This document shows, in pieces, positions 36,260 through 45,400 of a DNA stretch of 64,000 nucleotides. The notes under the pieces are model-generated. The model was not told where the DNA came from and searched no databases. It saw only the letters and a program-made list of their open reading frames with translations. The position numbers and the translations under genes were made by a program. The stretch is taken from positions 1 to 64,000 of the forward strand of contig JAOADW010000049.1 of the NCBI GenBank assembly GCA_026417115.1, given 5' to 3'. This stretch comes from Rhodocyclaceae bacterium (GTDB lineage: Bacteria > Pseudomonadota > Gammaproteobacteria > Burkholderiales > Rhodocyclaceae). How positions within the stretch are numbered: the stretch's first letter is position 1; each line of letters opens with the position of its first letter.

Positions 36260-36667
36260 GAGGGTCCAACGCTCGCCACAGCGGTGGCAGCGCACATGCA
36301 GCCAGACCTCGGCGCCGCGTTCGACGATTTCCGCCTCGTTCTCGGGCATCGGTTGGGGGCCTGCCGAAAGAACGGCGAACCGACCATAGGCGCCGCAGGC
36401 AGGACATTGCGCATGCTCGCCCAGGCGCTCCGCCAGCTCGAGCAGGGCGCGGTAACGTCCCCAAGAAAAAAGCGCCAAGATGAACCCGCCAGCCATCAAG
36501 GCCAAGCCCATGGCGTGCTGACGATATTCCGGACTCATGAGCTCGACGCCGGCAGCCGCCGCCACGATGCCCAAAAAACAGCTCACCAGCCACAGATGCG
36601 CCTCCACCAGCTGCCGCTCGTACCACCGGCGGAAACCATGCCGAGCAAGAAAAGCGAACGACGCCAC
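36257..36667 (-). CDS. Small membrane protein with a C-terminal zinc-ribbon-like motif
   Basis: This 136-residue protein has two transmembrane segments (about 24-41, LWLVSCFLGIVAAAAGVEL, and 52-68, MGLALMAGGFILALFSW) and a cytoplasmic tail with two CxxC pairs (CPAC at 88-91, CHRC at 127-130) that could bind zinc. It starts with a GTG at 36667 (MASFAFLARHGFRRW), four bases after the ubiC stop, so it is likely co-transcribed with ubiC. I do not recognise the family. A quality-control or scaffolding role for the membrane-bound quinone pathway would be only a guess. Confidence 0.65.
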   Translation of the reverse strand: MASFAFLARHGFRRWYERQLVEAHLWLVSCFLGIVAAAAGVELMSPEYRQHAMGLALMAGGFILALFSWGRYRALLELAERLGEHAQCPACGAYGRFAVLSAGPQPMPENEAEIVERGAEVWLHVRCHRCGERWTL

Positions 36668-36671
36668 CGCC

Positions 36672-37256
36672 TCAACCCAGGCGCTCGATCGCAGGCAAAA
36701 ACACCTCCGTCACCACCAGAGGCCTGCCCCGATGCAGAAACAACGAACGCCGCGCCCAGAGGTCGCCATACACTGCGCCGATGACTTTGCTGATGCGCCG
36801 GCCTAAGGGGTGATCGGGATGGATGCGCGCGCATGTCAAAGGCCCACGCGTGATGCTGGGATCGGCGAATAGCGCCGCTCCCAGAGGCCGAGCGCCGATC
36901 GCGCGCGCCCTGTGCCAAGCGCCGCGCGTATCCTTCGGCAGGAGGATGCTGTGGGCGAACACCACGGGCTCGCCATCGGCATGAAGCAGGACCTCGCGCA
37001 CCCAGGCATACTGCGCCCATGGTAGGCCGAGCAAAGGCCTTTCGTCGGGGAAAGGACGCGCATAGGCTTCCCGCACGATCGAGAGCGCGAAAGCATGACA
37101 ACGCGCCATGATGCGCGCCGTGAGGGAACCCCGCTCCGCAAGCCAAGGGTAAAGCCAGCGAGGAGCGGAAAGCAAGGCGGGATGAGACTTCCAGCGAGCG
37201 CGCTGGCGCAACATGGATAAGACGACGAGGCAGGCAAGGGCGTCCAATGCTACCAT
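36672..37256 (-). CDS. ubiC: Chorismate pyruvate-lyase
   Basis: This 194-residue enzyme removes pyruvate from chorismate to yield 4-hydroxybenzoate, the first committed step of ubiquinone synthesis. Family features are WLAERGSLTARI, the product-binding WVREVLLHADGEPVVFAHSIL, RPLGAALF, and the C-terminal WARRSLFLHRGRPLVVTEVFLP. The N-terminus (MVALDALACLVVLSMLRQRARW) is longer and more hydrophobic than in E. coli, so the start ATG 37256 may be slightly early; a later start is possible. It is divergent from rapZ (65 bases apart) and is followed by the zinc-ribbon membrane protein gene. ubiX lies 1.8 kb away on the other strand. Confidence 0.88.
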   Translation of the reverse strand: MVALDALACLVVLSMLRQRARWKSHPALLSAPRWLYPWLAERGSLTARIMARCHAFALSIVREAYARPFPDERPLLGLPWAQYAWVREVLLHADGEPVVFAHSILLPKDTRGAWHRARAIGARPLGAALFADPSITRGPLTCARIHPDHPLGRRISKVIGAVYGDLWARRSLFLHRGRPLVVTEVFLPAIERLG

Positions 37257-37321
37257 AGCGTTTGGATGGCGACGCCGGCATCCCTTGCTCAGAACCTTCG
37301 CGTGACACTTTTGCGCACCGC

Positions 37322-38167
37322 ATGCAGCTTTACATCATCAGCGGGCTTTCCGGCTCAGGCAAGTCGATCGCCCTCAATGTGCTCGAGGACGCAGGCTTTT
37401 TCTGTGTCGATAATCTGCCTGCCTTGCTGCTTTCGGAGCTCGTCGCTTATTTGAAAAGCGAAGGCGTTGCGCGCGCAGGGGTGGCCATCGACATGAGAAG
37501 CGGCGCTTCGGTCTCGGCCTTGCCGCCTCAGCTAAAACGGCTTGCCTATGCCGGCATCGAGGCGCGCATGCTCTTTCTCGATGCGCGCGATGATGTGTTG
37601 ATCGCGCGTTTTTCGGAAACACGTCGCCGCCATCCACTCGCTTTGGGCGAGATCACGCTCGAAGAAGCCATTGCGCGCGAGCGCGAGGCGCTGGCGCCGC
37701 TTTCCGAACACAGCCACCGTATCGATACCAGCGACTTGCGGCCGAATGCGCTGCGCACCCTCGTCAAGGATTTCTTGGGACTTGCGGGCACCGGTCTGGT
37801 GTTGGTGTTCTCCTCCTTCGGCTACAAGCATGGCCTACCGCTGGATGCCGATCTCGTGTTCGACGTGCGTTGCTTGCCCAATCCCTATTACGATCCCCAA
37901 TTGCGCCCTCTCACAGGCTGCGATGCGAAGGTCGCCGAATTCCTCGCCCAGGATGCGCAGGTGCAAAAGATGTTTGCGCACATCTGCCGCTTCCTCGACG
38001 AGTGGCTGCCTGCCTATGCGGCGGAAAATCGCGCCTATCTCACCGTCGCCCTCGGGTGCACCGGCGGGCAGCACCGCTCGGTTTGGTTTGCCGAACGGCT
38101 CGCGGAACGTTATCGGCAGCAGGGCTTTCCCGCCGTCCTCGTGCGCCACCGCGCCCTCGCTGCTTGA
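37322..38167 (+). CDS. rapZ: RNase adapter protein RapZ
   Basis: This 281-residue protein has an N-terminal P-loop kinase-like domain (Walker A GLSGSGKS at 8-15; FCVDNLPA) and the C-terminal RapZ domain with the conserved LVFDVRCLPNPYYDPQLRPLTGCD and ALGCTGGQHRSVWFAERLAE. In E. coli RapZ guides RNase E to the sRNA GlmZ and controls amino-sugar synthesis; in other bacteria its role is less certain. ATG 37322 fits the family start (MQLYIISGLSG). rpoN/ptsN genes, often neighbours, are not in the window; here it begins a rightward run with a NusG-domain protein and the Gx transporter. Confidence 0.93.
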   Translation: MQLYIISGLSGSGKSIALNVLEDAGFFCVDNLPALLLSELVAYLKSEGVARAGVAIDMRSGASVSALPPQLKRLAYAGIEARMLFLDARDDVLIARFSETRRRHPLALGEITLEEAIAREREALAPLSEHSHRIDTSDLRPNALRTLVKDFLGLAGTGLVLVFSSFGYKHGLPLDADLVFDVRCLPNPYYDPQLRPLTGCDAKVAEFLAQDAQVQKMFAHICRFLDEWLPAYAAENRAYLTVALGCTGGQHRSVWFAERLAERYRQQGFPAVLVRHRALAA

Positions 38168-38173
38168 AGACAC

Positions 38174-38554
38174 ATGCGCGTCAAAGCGTGGCTTTCCTTG
38201 GTGCGAACAGGCGACTGGATCGTGCTCGCCTCGACGGCAGCCTTCGTCGCCGCCTCTTTTCCTTTGCTCTGGCGCACAGGGCCTGCTACCTACGCCGAAG
38301 TACGCGCCGAAGGGCAGCTCATCGCGCGCCTGCCGCTCACCGAACGCCGCCTGTTCGTGGTCAGGGGGCCGCTTGGCGTCACCACGATCGAGATCGCTCC
38401 GGGGCGCGCGCGTATTCTCTCGGATCCCGGCCCGCGCCAGTATTGCGTCGCACAAGGCTGGCTCGTGCGTCCGAACGCAATCGCCCTATGCGCGCCCAAT
38501 CACGTGAGTCTCCGCCTCACGGGCCCCACGACTCATGACAGCGTCAATTATTGA
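38174..38554 (+). CDS. NusG domain II-containing membrane protein
   Basis: This 126-residue protein has one N-terminal transmembrane segment (DWIVLASTAAFVAASFPLLW) and an extracytoplasmic beta-domain of NusG-II/DUF1312 type (LFVVRGPLGVTTIEIAPGRARILSDPGPRQYCVAQGWLVRPNAIALCAPNHVSLRLTG). In Firmicutes and proteobacteria such proteins are found beside the Gx transporter and apbE/RNF genes. ATG 38174 lies six bases after rapZ. Its last 20 bases overlap the next gene. Two Cys residues could form a disulfide. The function is unknown. Confidence 0.82.
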   Translation: MRVKAWLSLVRTGDWIVLASTAAFVAASFPLLWRTGPATYAEVRAEGQLIARLPLTERRLFVVRGPLGVTTIEIAPGRARILSDPGPRQYCVAQGWLVRPNAIALCAPNHVSLRLTGPTTHDSVNY

Positions 38555-39050
38555 ACTCACGGTGAGCGCACAAGACCGCCGCGTCGCTCGCTATGCGACG
38601 GCGGCGATCGCGCTTGCCCTGACGGAGGCAGCCATGCCCACGCCCTTGCCGGGCGTCAAGCCTGGGCTTGCCAACATCGTCATCCTGCTCGTGCTGTTGC
38701 GTCACGGATGGCGCGAGGCCGCCTGGGTTGCCGTATTGCGCGTTTTCGCAGGCAGTCTCCTTTTGGGTCAGTTGTTCGCACCCGGTTTTTTCCTCGCTGC
38801 CGCGGGGGCGCTGGCAAGCCTTGCCGTGCTCGCCTTGGCCTCACGGCTGCCGCGCGAGCATTTCGGACCGGTCTCGCTCTCGGTGTTTGGCGCCTTGGCG
38901 CACATCGCCGGTCAACTGGCGCTTGCTCGCCTCTGGCTCCTGCCCTCCGACGGCATTTATTATCTCGTGCCGGTTTTTGCCGCATCCGCCTTATTTTTCG
39001 GTATCGTAAACGGGCTCATCGTCGCCCGCCTCGCGCAGGAAATTTCGTGA
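38535..39050 (+). CDS. Gx transporter family membrane protein (heptaprenyl-diphosphate-synthase component I-like)
   Basis: This 171-residue integral membrane protein has about five transmembrane segments and the family start ALALTEAAMPTPLPGVKPGLANIVILLVLLRHGWREAAWVAVLRVFAGSLL. Such proteins are related to substrate-capture subunits of transporters and often follow a NusG-II protein, exactly as here. The substrate is unknown; a flavin, quinone or prenyl precursor has been suggested for homologues. It overlaps the previous gene by 20 bases and the ubiX GTG by four bases, so all three are co-transcribed. The adjacent ubiX makes a link to flavin or prenyl metabolism attractive but unproven. Confidence 0.82.
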   Translation: MTASIIELTVSAQDRRVARYATAAIALALTEAAMPTPLPGVKPGLANIVILLVLLRHGWREAAWVAVLRVFAGSLLLGQLFAPGFFLAAAGALASLAVLALASRLPREHFGPVSLSVFGALAHIAGQLALARLWLLPSDGIYYLVPVFAASALFFGIVNGLIVARLAQEIS

Positions 39051-39658
39051 CCGCCAAAACCATCGCCGTCGCCTTCACGGGCGCATCGGGCATCCAATAT
39101 GGCCTCAGACTCGTCGCATGCCTGCTGGATGCGGGTTGTCGCGTCTGGCTCGTGTATTCGCAGGCTGCCCAGATCGTCGCCAAGGAAGAGGCCGGTTTGG
39201 TCTTGCCTGCCCAAGCGCCGGCTGCCGCCCGGCGTTTGCGCGCCTTTTTCTCCTGTGATGAACGGCTCGCGGTCTTCGACCGCAACGACTGGCATGCGCC
39301 GCTTGCCTCCGGCTCCAATCCCCCCGACGCCTATGTCGTTTGCCCCTGTACGATGGGCACGCTCGCCGAGATCGCCGGCGGTTTGGCGAAGGATCTGATC
39401 ACGCGCGGCGCCGATGTCGCGCTCAAGGAAGGGCGTCCGCTGATCCTCGTGCCCCGCGAAACCCCTTTGTCGGCGATCCAACTCGAAAACATGCTCAAGC
39501 TCGCACGCGCGGGCGCCGTGATCCTGCCACCGAGTCCTGGCTTTTACCATCGTCCGCAGCGCATCGAGGATCTCATCGATTTCGTCGTCGCGCGCATCCT
39601 CGATCGCTTGGGCATCGATCATCGCCTTTTGGCGCGTTGGGGCACCGCGCGCGGCTAG
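39047..39658 (+). CDS. ubiX: Flavin prenyltransferase
   Basis: This 203-residue enzyme prenylates FMN to the cofactor used by UbiD decarboxylase in ubiquinone synthesis. Features are the N-terminal FTGASGIQYGLRL, the FMN/DMAP region VVCPCTMGTLAEIAGGLAKDLITRGADVALKE, and the C-terminal RETPLSAIQLENMLKLARAGAVILPPSPGFYHRPQ. The start is GTG 39047, overlapping the Gx transporter stop (GTGA). The LON-domain gene starts at once after its TAG stop. ubiC is nearby on the other strand; ubiD is not in the window. Confidence 0.94.
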   Translation: MTAKTIAVAFTGASGIQYGLRLVACLLDAGCRVWLVYSQAAQIVAKEEAGLVLPAQAPAAARRLRAFFSCDERLAVFDRNDWHAPLASGSNPPDAYVVCPCTMGTLAEIAGGLAKDLITRGADVALKEGRPLILVPRETPLSAIQLENMLKLARAGAVILPPSPGFYHRPQRIEDLIDFVVARILDRLGIDHRLLARWGTARG

Positions 39659-40240
39659 ATGGACATCCCGCTTTTCCTTCTCCATGCCGTCTTGTTTCCC
39701 GGTGGTCGCCTGGCCCTCAAGGTCTTCGAGACACGTTATCTCGATATGGTGCGCGCTTGTTTGCGCCTCGAGCAGCCCTTTGGCGTTTGTCGCATCGCGC
39801 AAGGCACGGAGGTCTTGCAGCCGGGCAGGGCGCCGGCCGTGCCTGCGGCGATTGGCACGCTCGCCCAAATTGACGCGTGGGATGCCCCGTCTTTCGGCAT
39901 CCTCGACCTCGAGGTCCTGGGCACTCAGCGCTTTCGCATCTTGCGCGCCCATACCGCCGCGGCCGGGCTCGTGCGCGCCGAGGTCGAACTGCTGCCCGCC
40001 TCGCCGGTCGAGCCCGTCCCGCGTAGCTGCGCTCCGCTCGTGCCCCTGTTGCGCCAGTTGGTCGCCGAGCTCGGCGAGCGCGCACCGCCCGCGCCACACC
40101 GCTTTTATGACGCCGGCTGGGTCGCCGACCGCTATGCCGAGTTGCTACCGATCCCTCTAAAGATGGCGCAGGAGCTCTTGGAAACCGAAAGCGGCGGGAA
40201 GCGGCTCATGATGATCCGCGATTACCTCGAAAGCCATTGA
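39659..40240 (+). CDS. Stand-alone LON substrate-binding-domain protein
   Basis: This 193-residue protein is made only of the N-terminal LON substrate-binding (PUA-like) domain: IPLFLLHAVLFPGGRLALKVFETRYLDMVRACL, then the central beta strands IAQGTEV...IGTLAQIDAW...FGILDLEVLGTQRFRIL, and the C-terminal IPLKMAQELLE helix region. There is no AAA or protease domain, so it cannot degrade proteins on its own. Such proteins are common in proteobacteria near ubiquinone or metabolic genes and have no known function. ATG 39659 abuts the ubiX stop. A ligand-binding or substrate-selection role is inferred. Confidence 0.83.
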   Translation: MDIPLFLLHAVLFPGGRLALKVFETRYLDMVRACLRLEQPFGVCRIAQGTEVLQPGRAPAVPAAIGTLAQIDAWDAPSFGILDLEVLGTQRFRILRAHTAAAGLVRAEVELLPASPVEPVPRSCAPLVPLLRQLVAELGERAPPAPHRFYDAGWVADRYAELLPIPLKMAQELLETESGGKRLMMIRDYLESH

Positions 40241-40274
40241 GAGGTTGCCAAGGGCCTGTAAGATCAGGGTTTCT

Positions 40275-40583
40275 CTAGCCCACCTTTCCTTCGGCCACGT
40301 CGATGCGCACGGCGGGTTGCCCGAGCAAGGCCGCGATGGCGTCGGCAAACGACTGCGCCCAAGCGTCGGATTCAGCGAAATGCCTCTCTCCCCCATAACG
40401 GGCCACGCCGAGGATCTTATCGAGCAAAAGCACCTTGCCCATCGGATGCGTGGGCTCGCATTCGAGCGCTTGCCACTGCCCTTCGAGCCATTGCGCGGCT
40501 TCCTCACGCGTTAGCCGGTCGGCATGGGCAAACAGCTCGTATTCGCGGTGGCGATCGAAGACGACGGTAACGACGCTGGACAT
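40275..40583 (-). CDS. Small hypothetical protein, 102 residues
   Basis: I cannot assign this soluble protein. It begins MSSVVTVVFDRHREYELFAHADRLTREEAAQWLEGQW and ends with a GQPAVRIDVAEGKV segment; there is no signal peptide, membrane segment or Cys pair. ATG 40583 is chosen because GGAGG lies about ten bases upstream. It is convergent with the LON-domain gene (34 bases between them) and divergent from tetR. Codon use fits the region, so it is likely real. Confidence 0.62.
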   Translation of the reverse strand: MSSVVTVVFDRHREYELFAHADRLTREEAAQWLEGQWQALECEPTHPMGKVLLLDKILGVARYGGERHFAESDAWAQSFADAIAALLGQPAVRIDVAEGKVG

Positions 40584-40659
40584 GACTAGGCCCTCCTTTT
40601 GGATCATTGTAGCCGCGGCGCAGGCATGCCAGTGTCGCGCACTCGACAGTTGACCGCCC

Positions 40660-40707
40660 TTGACGAAAGCACGGAGTCCGGTTAACTTACTGAACGTTTA
40701 GTCAGTA
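40660..40707 (+). promoter_or_regulatory. tetR-RND promoter with overlapping TetR-type operator
   Basis: TTGACG (40660-40665) and TAACTT (40683-40688) are 17 bases apart. A 20-base inverted repeat with arms TACTGA (40688-40693) and TCAGTA (40702-40707) begins at the end of the -10. This layout fits autorepression by the adjacent TetR protein. The dyad is seen; binding is inferred. Confidence 0.6.
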
Positions 40708-40737
40708 GTAGATCCCTGCCCGCCTTCCGCTTACCCG

Positions 40738-41388
40738 ATGGCCGCCACCTCCGTCACAAGCCACACTCCCCCTGCGCTCGCCCCGCGCCGCCGGCCCAAG
40801 GAGCGGCCAGCCGAATTGCTCAAGGCCGCGCTCGGGGTGTTCGCCAGCAAAGGATATGCCGCGACGCGGCTCGATGACATCGCGCTCAAGGCAGGCGTCT
40901 CCAAGGGCACGATCTATCTTTATTTCGCGAACAAGGAGGCGCTGTTCATGGCCGCCATCGAGGCAGGAATCACCCCCCTCGTGGAAGCGGTCGAAGCCTT
41001 GTCGCTCGACGAGGAAAGGCCTAGCCCAGAGCGCTTGCGCGCTTTCATGCTCTCCTGGTGGTCGCGCATCGGCGATACGCCTTTGTCCGCCCTTCCCCGG
41101 CTACTGGTCGCCGAAGGGAACAATTTCCCCAAGGCGGCGCAATGGTTCCATGACGAGATCGTGACCCGCGTGCAGCGCGCGCTCGCACGTCTGATCGAGA
41201 CCGGGATTGCGCGCGGCGAGTTGCGCGCGGTAGAGCCAATGGTCGCTGCGCGCATCTTGTTCGCACCCATGTTTGCCTATCTGGTCTGGCGCGAAACCTT
41301 CGGCCAGACCCTTTGCCACTTGCCCCCACCCGAACAATTTTTCGGCCTCGCTGCAGATCTCTTGCTCGCGGGCCTCGTCCGTCCATGA
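40738..41388 (+). CDS. TetR-family repressor of the RND efflux operon
   Basis: This 216-residue regulator has an N-terminal TetR helix-turn-helix (LKAALGVFASKGYAATRLDDIALKAGVSKGTIYLYFANKEALF) and a C-terminal ligand domain (about 85-216) of the AcrR/AefR type. It lies directly before the membrane-fusion and RND genes, its stop overlapping the next ATG (ATGA), and an operator-like dyad overlaps its promoter. It therefore probably represses its own operon until a substrate of the pump binds. ATG 40738 follows a 30-base leader after the dyad. The N-terminal 20 residues (Pro/Arg-rich) are low-complexity. Confidence 0.88.
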   Translation: MAATSVTSHTPPALAPRRRPKERPAELLKAALGVFASKGYAATRLDDIALKAGVSKGTIYLYFANKEALFMAAIEAGITPLVEAVEALSLDEERPSPERLRAFMLSWWSRIGDTPLSALPRLLVAEGNNFPKAAQWFHDEIVTRVQRALARLIETGIARGELRAVEPMVAARILFAPMFAYLVWRETFGQTLCHLPPPEQFFGLAADLLLAGLVRP

Positions 41389-42413
41389 ACAGGCTCTGCC
41401 GCGCCTCACTGCTGCTTTTCGTGCCGTTGCTGTTTGCAGCAGGCTGCCAGGAAAAGGCGACGGCGCCTTTGCCCGCCAACGCTCCACGGGGGGTCAAGAC
41501 TCTCGAAATCGGCGCCGTGGATTTCGCTTCTCAAAACGTCTATAGCGGCGAAGTGCGGGCGCGCCATGAAATTCCCCTGGCCTTTCGCGTCGGCGGCAAA
41601 CTCGTCGAGCGCACCGTCGACGTGGGCGACCGCATCCGCGCCGGCCAAGTGCTTGCGCGCCTGGAGTCGAGCGATCTCGCGCTCACGCTGCGCCAGGCAG
41701 AGGCTACACGCGAGCAGGCGCTCGCAGAAGCGCGACGCGCGCAGGAGCTCAGGCGCAAAGGCTTCATCAGCGAGGCGGCGCTCGAAGCCAAGGTTACTTT
41801 CGCCGAAACCGCCAGCGCTCAAGCTCAACTCGCTCGCAACCAGCTTGCTTATGCGGAACTTTCGGCGGATGCCTCGGGCGTGGTGTCCGCCGTTCTTGCC
41901 GAGGCCGGCCAAATCGTCGCGGCGGGGCAACCGGTGCTGCGCATTGCGCGCGATGGCGAGCGAGAAGCGGCGATTACCGTGCCGGAATCGCAGGTGGGCA
42001 GACTCCGGCCAGGGGTCTCGGCTGAGGTGCGGCTCTGGAATGGACGACGCTATCGCGGCGTCTTGCGCTCCCTCGCGCCGATGGCCGAGGCAGCGACGCG
42101 CACCTATGCCGCGCGCGTAACCCTCCTCGATGCCGACGAAGACGCGCGGCTCGGTATGTCGGCGCAGGTGGTCTTTGCCGAGGCGGAGCCAGCAGTCATC
42201 GTCGTGCCGCTTTCCGCGCTCATCCAGCAAGGAGACCGGCCTGCGGTTTGGGTCGTCGGCGAGGACGAGCGGGTGCGCTTGCGCAGCATCGAAGTTGCAC
42301 GCTACACCGATCGTGGCGCCATCGTCGCGAGCGGACTCCACAAAGGCGAGACGATCGTCGCAGCCGGCGCCTTTCTGCTTTCCGAAGGCGAAAGGGTGCG
42401 CATCCTCCGATGA
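41385..42413 (+). CDS. RND efflux periplasmic adaptor lipoprotein
   Basis: This 342-residue membrane-fusion protein has a lipoprotein signal with lipobox LFAAGC (Cys21), a barrel-sandwich/lipoyl region (LAFRVGGKLVERTVDVGDRIRAGQVLARLESSDLALTL), an alpha-hairpin (about 90-155), and beta-barrel and membrane-proximal domains (VPLSALIQQGDRPAVWVV). It bridges the inner-membrane pump to an outer-membrane channel. ATG 41385 overlaps the tetR stop by four bases, and its own stop overlaps the pump's ATG. It lacks an operon-encoded outer-membrane partner; TolC at 46558 is the likely one. Confidence 0.93.
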   Translation: MNRLCRASLLLFVPLLFAAGCQEKATAPLPANAPRGVKTLEIGAVDFASQNVYSGEVRARHEIPLAFRVGGKLVERTVDVGDRIRAGQVLARLESSDLALTLRQAEATREQALAEARRAQELRRKGFISEAALEAKVTFAETASAQAQLARNQLAYAELSADASGVVSAVLAEAGQIVAAGQPVLRIARDGEREAAITVPESQVGRLRPGVSAEVRLWNGRRYRGVLRSLAPMAEAATRTYAARVTLLDADEDARLGMSAQVVFAEAEPAVIVVPLSALIQQGDRPAVWVVGEDERVRLRSIEVARYTDRGAIVASGLHKGETIVAAGAFLLSEGERVRILR

Positions 42414-45400
42414 AGGGGCTCAATCTCTCGCAATGGGCGCTTGCACAGCGCGCGCTCACGCTGCATTTGATCGTCGTCTTGTTGCTGAGCGGCTTTTATG
42501 CGTTCTTGCACCTCGGACGCGCCGAAGATCCCGATTTCACGTTCAAAGCGATGGTGGTGCGCACCCTCTGGCCGGGCGCGACCGCACGCGAAGTCGAACA
42601 GCAGGTGACCGAACGCATCGAAAGAAAACTGCAAGAAATCGAGCATCTCGATCTTTTGAAATCGATTTCTCGGGCAGGTGAATCGTTGATCTTCATCCAG
42701 CTCGCCGACACGACCCCGAAGGCGACAGTGCCCGAAGCCTGGCGGCAAGTGCGCCGCAAGCTCGACGATCTCGCTCCTTCGCTGCCGGCCGGCGTGCTCG
42801 GTCCATTCCCCAACGAAGAATTCGGCGATGTCTATGTCTCGATCTATGCGGTGGTCGGCGAAGGCTTCGACGCCGCCGAACTCAGACGAGCCGCCACCCG
42901 GCTTGCCCGCGACCTGCGCCTTCTGCCCGACGTAAAAAAGGTCGATCTGCTCGGCGTCCAGGAAGAAAAGATCTATGTCGAGATCCCTCCCCAACGGCTG
43001 GCGTCGTTAGGCCTGACTCCCGCCCAGGTCGCCGCGACGATCCACGAGCAAAACGCCCTGACCGCCGCGGGATTCATCGAGACGGAAAGCGACCGCCTGT
43101 ATTTGCGCGTCACGGGCCCCTTCGATTCGGTCGATGCGATACGCGCCATCGATCTTTCCATTGCAGGGCGGTCTGTGCGCCTCGGCGACATCGCCCAGAT
43201 CACGCGCGGCTTTGCCGACCCACCCAATCCGCGCATGCGCGTCAATGGTCGCGACGCGGTCGGCGTCGCCGTGGCAATGGCCAAGGGCGGAGACGTGATC
43301 GCACTCGGCCAACATCTTTACGATGCGGTCTTGCGTGCGCAAGCCACCTTGCCGGCTGGCCTCGAAATCATCAACGTCTTCGATCAGCCCACGGTCGTGC
43401 GCGTTTCCCTCGACCTCTTTCTCAAGACTCTGCTCGAAGCCTTGGCCATCGTGCTGGCCGTGAGTTTTCTTTCACTTGGGCTGCGTACCGGCCTCGTCGT
43501 CGCGCTGTCGATACCACTCGTTTTGGCCATCACATTCCTCGCCATGAAGAGCGCCGGCATCGATCTCCACCGCGTCTCGCTCGGCGCTCTGATCATCGCC
43601 TTGGGCCTGCTCGTCGATGACGCGATCATCAGTGTCGAAATGATGGCCGTCAAAATCGAACAAGGGTGGGAAAAGGCCAAAGCCGCCACCTTCGCCTATG
43701 TTTCCACCGCGTTCCCGATGCTCACCGGCACGCTGATCACCGCAGCGGCTTTCACGCCGGTCGGATTCGCGCGCTCAGCCGCTGGCGAATATGCCTTCGC
43801 AATCTTCGGCGTGACCGCCATCGCGCTCATCAGCTCCTGGTTCGTGGCGGTGATCTTCACGCCCTATCTGGGTTTTCATTTGCTCGATGAGAAAGCCTTG
43901 CGCAAAGCAGGCGCCAAACGCCATGGCGACATTTACGACACGCCGTTCTACCGCCGCTTCCGCGCGCTCGTCGCCGGATGCCTGCGTCGCAGAGGCTGGG
44001 TCATTGGCCTGACGCTTGCCGCTTTCCTGGCTAGCCTGCTCCTCTTCAAATATGGCGTGCAATATCGATTCTTCCCCCCTTCCAATCGCACGGAGTTGAT
44101 CGTCGATCTGTGGCTGCCGCAAGGCGCCTCGCGCGCCGCCACCGAGAAAGAGGTGCGCCGCGTCGAAGCGCTGCTTGCCGCGCCTGAACTCGCCGACAAA
44201 ATCGTTAGCTATTCCTCTTGGATCGGCAATGGCGCGCCCCGCTTCTACTTACCCCTCGACCAGCAGCTGTTCTACGACCATTTTGGCCAGCTCGTGATCA
44301 CCACGCGCAACCTCGATGCGCGTGAGGAGGTGCGCACTTGGCTTTTGCAGACCTTTGCTTCGCCCGCGCAAGAGTTCTCTCATCTGCGCACGCGCGTGCA
44401 GCGCCTCGAAAACGGCCCCCCCGTCGGCTACCCCGTGGTATTTCGCGTGCTGGGCGAGGACGCCGAAACCTTGCGCGCAATCGCTGCACGCGTCGCCGAG
44501 GTGATGCGCGCACATCCGAATCTCGTGAACGTCCACGCAGATTGGCACGAGAAAGCGAAAAGCGTGCGCATACGAATCGACCAGGATCGCGCCCGCGCGT
44601 TGGGCATTTCTAGCCGCACCGTCGCCCAAGCGCTCGCCTCTCATGAACAAGGCGTGATACTCGGCCAGTACCGCGAAGGCGACCAATTGATCGACATCGT
44701 CTGGCGTGCCGACGAGACGGCGCGTAACCGGTTGGCAGCGCTTGAGCAACTGCCCGTTCCGACGGCGCAGGGGCAGTGGCTGCCGCTCTCCCAGATCGCG
44801 AAGATCGAACCTGCATGGGAAGAAAGCGTGATTCACCGCCGCAACCGCGTGCCAGTGATTCAAGTGCGCGCAGATCTTCTCGACGAGCGCCTGACCGCAC
44901 CGACCGTCTCGCGCCAGGTCGACCGCTGGCTCGACGACATACGGAAAAGCCTGCCGCCCGGCTATCGCATCGAAATGGGCGGCATGATCGAGGAAGCCGC
45001 CAAGAACGAAGCAGGTATCCAGGCCGTCGTGCCGTTCATGATCCTCGCCGTCATCACCCTCTTGATGTTCCAGTTGCGCAGCTTCGCGCGTACCTTGCTC
45101 GCGCTTTTGACGGCACCGCTGGGGCTCATCGGCGTGGCGCTGGCCCTCTTCCTCTTCCGCGCTCCCTATGGCTTCGTCGCCAATCTGGGCGTCATCGCAC
45201 TCGCGGGCATGATTCTGCGCAACACGGTGATACTCATCGATCAGATCGAGCAAGACGAACGCGCCGGCGTGCCTCCGTGGGAGGCCATCGTCGGCGCGAC
45301 GGTGCGGCGCTTCCGCCCCATCATGCTCACCGCGGCAGCCGCTGTCTTGGCGATGATCCCGCTCTCGCGTCAGATCTTCTGGGGGCCCATGGCCATCGCG

